The notes under the pieces were generated by a model that had not been told where the DNA came from, did not search any database, and saw only the letters and a list, made by a program, of their open reading frames with translations. A program made the position numbers and the translations under genes. Below, one piece after another: positions 24,319-28,879 of a stretch of DNA of 28,879 bases. The DNA is from DAOMOD01 sp964526035 (GTDB taxonomy: Bacteria > Pseudomonadota > Gammaproteobacteria > Xanthomonadales > BPKI01): the NCBI GenBank assembly GCA_964526035.1, contig CAZGKE010000029.1, positions 1-28,879 of the forward strand, written 5' to 3'. How positions within the stretch are numbered: position 1 is the first letter of the stretch; every line of letters starts with the position of its first letter.

Positions 24319-27300
24319 AATGCCTGTCGATCATGCCGAACGAGAATCGCCCGGATGCCCTGGCAGCGCGAAAGCAGCTGCGCGATGACTGCAATGCGTC
24401 GGAGCGCAGCAAGAGACGCCGGGTGCCTGTTTTCGCGGCCATGACGACCAAGAGTGGGTGCCGTTCGGGCCAGCCCCGGTCGTCCGGACTTTCGTGGTGC
24501 CGGTTGCTGGCGTATTCGTTGGGAATGCTGCTGTATGGCATCGGTGCCGCCATTGCCGATGACGCGATACCCGCACCGTCGTCGGTGCTGATCGCGGAAC
24601 TCGAAGCGGGCACTGACGTCAGCGGTGCCGTTCTCGACCTGGCCGGCCCGATCGAGGCGCACCGCATGCGCCCGCGGACAGCGGCGGCGTCCACGCACGC
24701 CGGAACGGGCGGCGAGTTGCTGCGAGCGCTTGCTGAGGTCGGGAAGTCGAGTGGGTCAGACGCGGAAGTGGCGAAGCTCATGGCGCTGATCGACCGGCAG
24801 CTCGCCGACTGGTTGCTGGCTGAAGCCTTGCTCGAGGAGCAGCAGCGTCTTGCCGCCTCCCGCTCCGCTTCACCGGGAATGAAAGCGCGCGCCGCAGGCG
24901 TGCTCGGTCAATTCCGTCAGCGTGCTGCCGCACCGCGCGCTGCGCTGACGGCGGCACGCGCCAGATTGCATCGCGAAGGTGCCAAGGCCCTGCGCACCGA
25001 ACTGGCTGGAGACCTTGCGACGAAGCTTGAGGAGGCAAGCGCATCGTCGCGGCCTGCACCGGCAAGAATTCTCGGCGCGCGCCCACCGCAGCACCGCCCA
25101 CAGTGGGCCCAGCGCGCACCGCGTACATCGCCCGTCGTGGTGCCGAGCTACGCGGGTGGTGCCGTAGCCGAAACCCCTGAGGATCGAACTGAAGGCGACG
25201 ATGCGCCTTTCGCACCCGAGGTGCTTGCCCTGGCGCAGGGCCTGGATTACGACTACGCCCGCATCCACGCCTTCGTGCGTGGCGAAATCCGCACCGAGTG
25301 GTACGCCGGACAGATGCGCGGTCCGGCAGCGACGCTGGCGCAACGAGCCGGCAACGATGTCGATCAGGCGGCGCTGCTGATCGCGCTGCTGAGGGCGAGC
25401 GGGGCGGCAGCGCGCTACGTGCATGGGACCATAGAGGTCGATGTCGGAACACTTTCAGCGATGCTCGGCGTCAATGACGCGATCAGCGTCGGACGCGTGC
25501 TGACACGTGCCGGTATCGCCAACGAGGCGGTCATTGCGGGCGGACAGGTCGCGGCATACCGTTTCGAGCACACTTGGGTCAGCGCGCGGGTGCCGTACGC
25601 GAACTACCGCGGCTCCGTGGTCGATCACAGCGGCATGGTCTGGCTGCCGCTCGCCACGGCCATCAAGGCACACGTCGTGCCCCCACGCGGACCAGGCGCC
25701 ACGAATAGCGGTGTCGACATCGAGGCGCTGCTGGCGTCCTACCTGGAGGCTGATGCGCCCGCCGCGGATCCGGGTCGGCGTCTGCTCGATCTTGCGCAGG
25801 ACGCACGACCGGACCTCGACTGGGACGGTCTTCTGGCAGCCTCCGAGGTACAAGAGCCACGACTCGACATCCTGCCCGATACGCTGCCTTTCAAGGTCGC
25901 CGCCGTGTACCACGAGGGCGCCGGGCTTGCCGCGACGGAGCGGCAATGGGCGCACATCCGGATCTACGCGAGCGCGGAAGCAGGCGCCGCGCTGCTGCTC
26001 GATCGCGAGCTGCCGCTTTCCGCGCTGGTGGAGCACCGGGTCACGCTGGCCTATGTGCCGGCGACCACCGAAGATCAGGACCTCATCCACGCCAACGGCG
26101 GCTGGTACCTGACGCCACCCGCACTTCTGCGTATCCGTCCCGTCATCCAGATTGACGGACAGCCGGCACTGGTGGGCGAGGGCGCCATCGACGCCGGCCG
26201 ACTGCACCGAGTCGAGATCACGCTGCGCGGACCCGCGGGCGAAGCCGACTATCGCCAGATTCTGCTGTCGGGAAATCTTGCGGCCCTGCATTTCGGCGAT
26301 GGCCGGCATGCGGACGGCGCGCTCGAAACCGATCCGAGCCACGGCGACAGCGAAGGGCGGGCCGCGCGTCTGCTCTCCGGACTGTTGCGCCGCTACGTCC
26401 GCGACTGGACGCGCGGTGAGAATCAGGCGGCGGCGGTGCTCGGCGCGCGGGTGCTGCGCCCGCTGCCGGGACTGGTACTCGCGGCTATCGAGTCCAACGT
26501 CGAGGAAGTCTTCGGCATCCCGCTCTCCATGGAGTTCAAGGGCGTGTCCCTGGATGCCGCGCTGCGGCCGTCCGAGCCGCTCGCTGCGGACGCGGACAGC
26601 GAGCGCGCGTGGATGCGCGTTGCGGCGCTGCACGGCAGCGTGATCGAGCATCGCGTGTTCGAGCGCCAGTGGAGCGTCGTCAGCGTCTCCGCCGAGCGCA
26701 TCCTGGCGCTTGCGTCGGTGGCCGGCATTGCGGCTCTGGAGCTGTCGCCAGGAAGCACCCTGCCGGCGCTGCCGTTCGCGGCCGATATCCTGGCTGCGCT
26801 GCAGGGCTGGCTCGACGCCGGATACCGTGTGCGCGTGCCATCTGCGTCCTTGGCGCTGAACGCCTGGACCGGCGCCGGCTGGACCGTGGAGCATCCGCAG
26901 ACCGGCGACAGCGGCTACTTCATCAGCGGCCATTGGGCGGGCGGTTCGACCACCGAGCCCCCCGAACAATGGGTGCTCGACTTCATCGCCGAGGCGCTGC
27001 GCTTTCCTTTCGGCGTCGAGCCGAACGAGGACCCGCAGAGCGCAGCGCGCCTGCTCAAGGTGCCGGTCAGCGACTGGCAGCGGGTGGTGGCAGGCGAGAT
27101 CGCGGATCGCCCGTTGACCGTGCTGGTGCTGGACCCGTTCGGAAGGCCCGTCAGAGGAGCGCCTGTCACGTTCCAGGTCCACCACGGCGAAGGACGCCTG
27201 ATCGACGCAATCGGAAACACGGAAGTCGAATCGGTCGTCGTTGAAAGCGATGCGGCTGGAGTTGCCAGCGCGCGGTTTCGCACCGATACAGCAGCCTGCT

Positions 27301-28879
27301 GCTGGATCATGCGCCTTGCGGAAGACGACACCTGGCCGGCACGTGTGCAGCTCAACGCCATTCGCGTGCGCCTGCAGAGCGACGTCGCTTCTCCAGATAC
27401 GTTCACCGTCGTCGGCATTCCCGGTCCGCCTACCGCATTGGTCAGGGTAAGCATTCCCCTGACCGAGGATCCCGATACCGGCGAGTTTGTTTCCCGGGAA
27501 CCAGGAAATGTCGGTCCGATTCGCTACCGGGTGGAGGACGCCCACGGAAACAGCGTTGCCAACGCCCCAGTACAGTTCAGTGTCGGCCCGGATCAGAACC
27601 TGTGCTCGTTCAGCGATGCGCTACCGAGCACGCTGGCGCCAAACGAAGGTTGCGGGGCCGCGTCATGGTCGTTGCTGGGGAACGCCTGCGGGTCGCCGGC
27701 GCTGGACGCGGTCACTCGCGAGTCAGGCATTGCCGAGGCGATGCTCATTCTCACCAATGCGGTCTGGTACAACAGTTCGATCAGTGTCGTCTCCGGAAGC
27801 CTGAACGACGCGATCGACTTCGAATCCCGGCTTCGCTTCGCTCCCTCCCTTTCGCAGTGCTCGGACGACGACAGCACCGGCAACGCAGTGTTCCGGGTGC
27901 GTGAATACTTTGCGACGGCGGATGGCGCCTACTCGATTGAAGGGGCGCTGCCCGAGTCGGTGCTGGCACTACCCCGGTTCGTGAAGTATGCATGGCTCTT
28001 CCTCGCAAGGGACGGAGTGGTCAGGGACCTGCCGCTGCAGGACCTGGACCCGAACCAGTTCACGGTCGAGGTAAGTGAAGGCGGTGGCCTCGATCGCATG
28101 GAAGCCGACGAACCGGGCGTGTTTGCCTTCTACCTCAGTACCGGACCGGATCCGACCAAGCACGAGACGATCGTTTCCAACCCAACCGTGCCCGCTCCAA
28201 GTCTGCACGGCGCGGTCTGGCTGCACCCTTACTACACGGTCGACGGCACCACTACCATTCTCTCGGATGTTCCGGTGCCGCTATCCGATAGCGGGCAAAC
28301 CACGGAGACGGTTGTCGCCGAGACCGAGGTCCGGCCTTCGTTCTATCCGCGGCTCGAATCGATGTCGTTCATTCGGCCCCTGAACCAACCGCCAACGGTG
28401 GCGTCCGGAGGACTCGGGTCGGCCTATTACAGATTCCGATATTACGACCTCGGTGATACCCGACCGCCGGACGTCGAGAGAGGGGTGCTCGAGTTCCGAT
28501 TCCCGGCTGGCTACCCGTTGGACCCCGACTTTGAGCATGGCGTCTTCACCGTCCTCAACGCCGGGACGCCTTGGGAGATAAGGATTCCTCCCGCATCGCT
28601 GTCGCACCAGCAGCGCCTGTTCCGCGGATTCAACATGATCGATGGGGAATCCCATGAACCGAGGATCAGTGCGCTCCAGGATGTCGATGTCGCCCGCCAG
28701 CTGACGTGCGACGCCGATCGCAATCTGCAATTCGTTCTCAATCACTCGGCGCAGGTCTCGCTCACCTTCAGGACGCTGGACGAGGACGGCGAGCCGTCGG
28801 CCTTCGTGGTCTGGGAACCGCTCGATGGGGAGGTGCTCGAGCCCGGGCTGCATGAGGTGCCGCTTGACATGTCGCGCCT
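24315..28879 (+). CDS. Exported transglutaminase-like megaprotein with Big-type domains, C-terminus beyond window
   Basis: Open from the coupled ATG at 24315 to the window end (1,521 codons plus two bases). The hydrophobic export segment lies at residues about 62-82, ending AIA/DDA, after an unusually long polar N-region; M43 (24441) is an alternative start that would give a more normal signal peptide. Residues about 150-240 are helical, Ala/Arg/Glu-rich and possibly coiled coil. Residues about 310-450 are a transglutaminase-like domain: DYDYARIHAFVRGEI, then AGNDVDQAALLIALLRASG at 345-363, EHTWV with H419, and VWLPLA at 442-447. The expected Cys is D348 and the expected Asp is A447. Big_1-like domains follow near 933-1015 (VLDPFGRPVRGAPVTFQV) and 1030-1090 (VEDAHGNSVANAPVQF). 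The rest is unassigned and beta-rich. Related transglutaminase-like proteins can continue into Rhs/YD repeats; none is visible here. Confidence 0.85.
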   Translation, partial: MKCLSIMPNENRPDALAARKQLRDDCNASERSKRRRVPVFAAMTTKSGCRSGQPRSSGLSWCRLLAYSLGMLLYGIGAAIADDAIPAPSSVLIAELEAGTDVSGAVLDLAGPIEAHRMRPRTAAASTHAGTGGELLRALAEVGKSSGSDAEVAKLMALIDRQLADWLLAEALLEEQQRLAASRSASPGMKARAAGVLGQFRQRAAAPRAALTAARARLHREGAKALRTELAGDLATKLEEASASSRPAPARILGARPPQHRPQWAQRAPRTSPVVVPSYAGGAVAETPEDRTEGDDAPFAPEVLALAQGLDYDYARIHAFVRGEIRTEWYAGQMRGPAATLAQRAGNDVDQAALLIALLRASGAAARYVHGTIEVDVGTLSAMLGVNDAISVGRVLTRAGIANEAVIAGGQVAAYRFEHTWVSARVPYANYRGSVVDHSGMVWLPLATAIKAHVVPPRGPGATNSGVDIEALLASYLEADAPAADPGRRLLDLAQDARPDLDWDGLLAASEVQEPRLDILPDTLPFKVAAVYHEGAGLAATERQWAHIRIYASAEAGAALLLDRELPLSALVEHRVTLAYVPATTEDQDLIHANGGWYLTPPALLRIRPVIQIDGQPALVGEGAIDAGRLHRVEITLRGPAGEADYRQILLSGNLAALHFGDGRHADGALETDPSHGDSEGRAARLLSGLLRRYVRDWTRGENQAAAVLGARVLRPLPGLVLAAIESNVEEVFGIPLSMEFKGVSLDAALRPSEPLAADADSERAWMRVAALHGSVIEHRVFERQWSVVSVSAERILALASVAGIAALELSPGSTLPALPFAADILAALQGWLDAGYRVRVPSASLALNAWTGAGWTVEHPQTGDSGYFISGHWAGGSTTEPPEQWVLDFIAEALRFPFGVEPNEDPQSAARLLKVPVSDWQRVVAGEIADRPLTVLVLDPFGRPVRGAPVTFQVHHGEGRLIDAIGNTEVESVVVESDAAGVASARFRTDTAACCWIMRLAEDDTWPARVQLNAIRVRLQSDVASPDTFTVVGIPGPPTALVRVSIPLTEDPDTGEFVSREPGNVGPIRYRVEDAHGNSVANAPVQFSVGPDQNLCSFSDALPSTLAPNEGCGAASWSLLGNACGSPALDAVTRESGIAEAMLILTNAVWYNSSISVVSGSLNDAIDFESRLRFAPSLSQCSDDDSTGNAVFRVREYFATADGAYSIEGALPESVLALPRFVKYAWLFLARDGVVRDLPLQDLDPNQFTVEVSEGGGLDRMEADEPGVFAFYLSTGPDPTKHETIVSNPTVPAPSLHGAVWLHPYYTVDGTTTILSDVPVPLSDSGQTTETVVAETEVRPSFYPRLESMSFIRPLNQPPTVASGGLGSAYYRFRYYDLGDTRPPDVERGVLEFRFPAGYPLDPDFEHGVFTVLNAGTPWEIRIPPASLSHQQRLFRGFNMIDGESHEPRISALQDVDVARQLTCDADRNLQFVLNHSAQVSLTFRTLDEDGEPSAFVVWEPLDGEVLEPGLHEVPLDMSR
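25242..25662 (+). other. Transglutaminase-like domain lacking the Cys and Asp of the triad
   Basis: The fold markers are present: G346-N-D-V-D350-Q-A followed by LLIALLRASGAAARYV, the EHTWV strand with H419, and VWLPL at 442-446. In active members the residue two after the glycine is Cys; here it is D348. The Asp expected soon after the Trp of the last strand is A447. Only the histidine remains, so a binding rather than cross-linking role is likely. Confidence 0.6.

Noticed and set aside
24315..28879. An Rhs/YD-repeat toxin
   Set aside because: No YD repeats occur within the visible 1,521 codons; only the unread downstream part could show them.

Overview
The window is G+C-rich bacterial chromosome, densely coding, with ATGA start/stop overlaps. 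The gene set (a membrane GGDEF protein, an HscC-type Hsp70 with its own J-like partner, and very large exported beta-sandwich proteins with an IPTL-like C-terminal tail) fits a free-living gammaproteobacterium, perhaps in the Lysobacterales (Xanthomonadales). That placement is an inference; no rRNA or other phylogenetic marker is present. I see no tRNA, CRISPR array, insertion sequence or phage gene.

Left part (1-4319). A six-helix membrane protein ending in a GGDEF domain runs leftward off the window edge. It is divergent from a two-gene chaperone unit: an HscC-like Hsp70 (967-2640) and, two bases later, a membrane protein with an N-terminal J-like domain that reads RPD where canonical J-domains read HPD (2643-4319). 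The two probably work as a dedicated, possibly membrane-tethered chaperone pair.

A 500-bp non-coding stretch (4320-4819) follows. It holds one good sigma70-like promoter and what would be an approximately 290-nt leader for the next unit.

Right part (4820-28879) is the remarkable section: three genes locked together by two successive ATGA overlaps. The first encodes a small exported protein resembling the periplasmic homology region of type II secretion GspC/PulC. The second, 5326-24318, is one uninterrupted 18,993-bp gene for a 6,330-residue exported protein. It carries a signal peptide, an HExxH zincin-like domain, a QW-motif helical toroid, CARDB repeats, three SPNGDG (FlgD-like) domains, two beta-propeller-like segments, Ig-like and Fn3 modules, a discoidin-like domain nested inside an Fn3, an approximately 378-aa super-repeat, and a C-terminal membrane anchor resembling IPTL-CTERM. 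The third gene, open at the right edge (at least 1,521 residues), encodes an exported protein with a transglutaminase-like domain that has lost two of its three catalytic residues, followed by Big-type domains.

My reading, as inference, is that this operon builds a giant cell-surface or secreted assembly: a protease-headed fibre or adhesin, a partner megaprotein and a small envelope adaptor. I know of no described system with exactly this gene combination, and I could not search for one.
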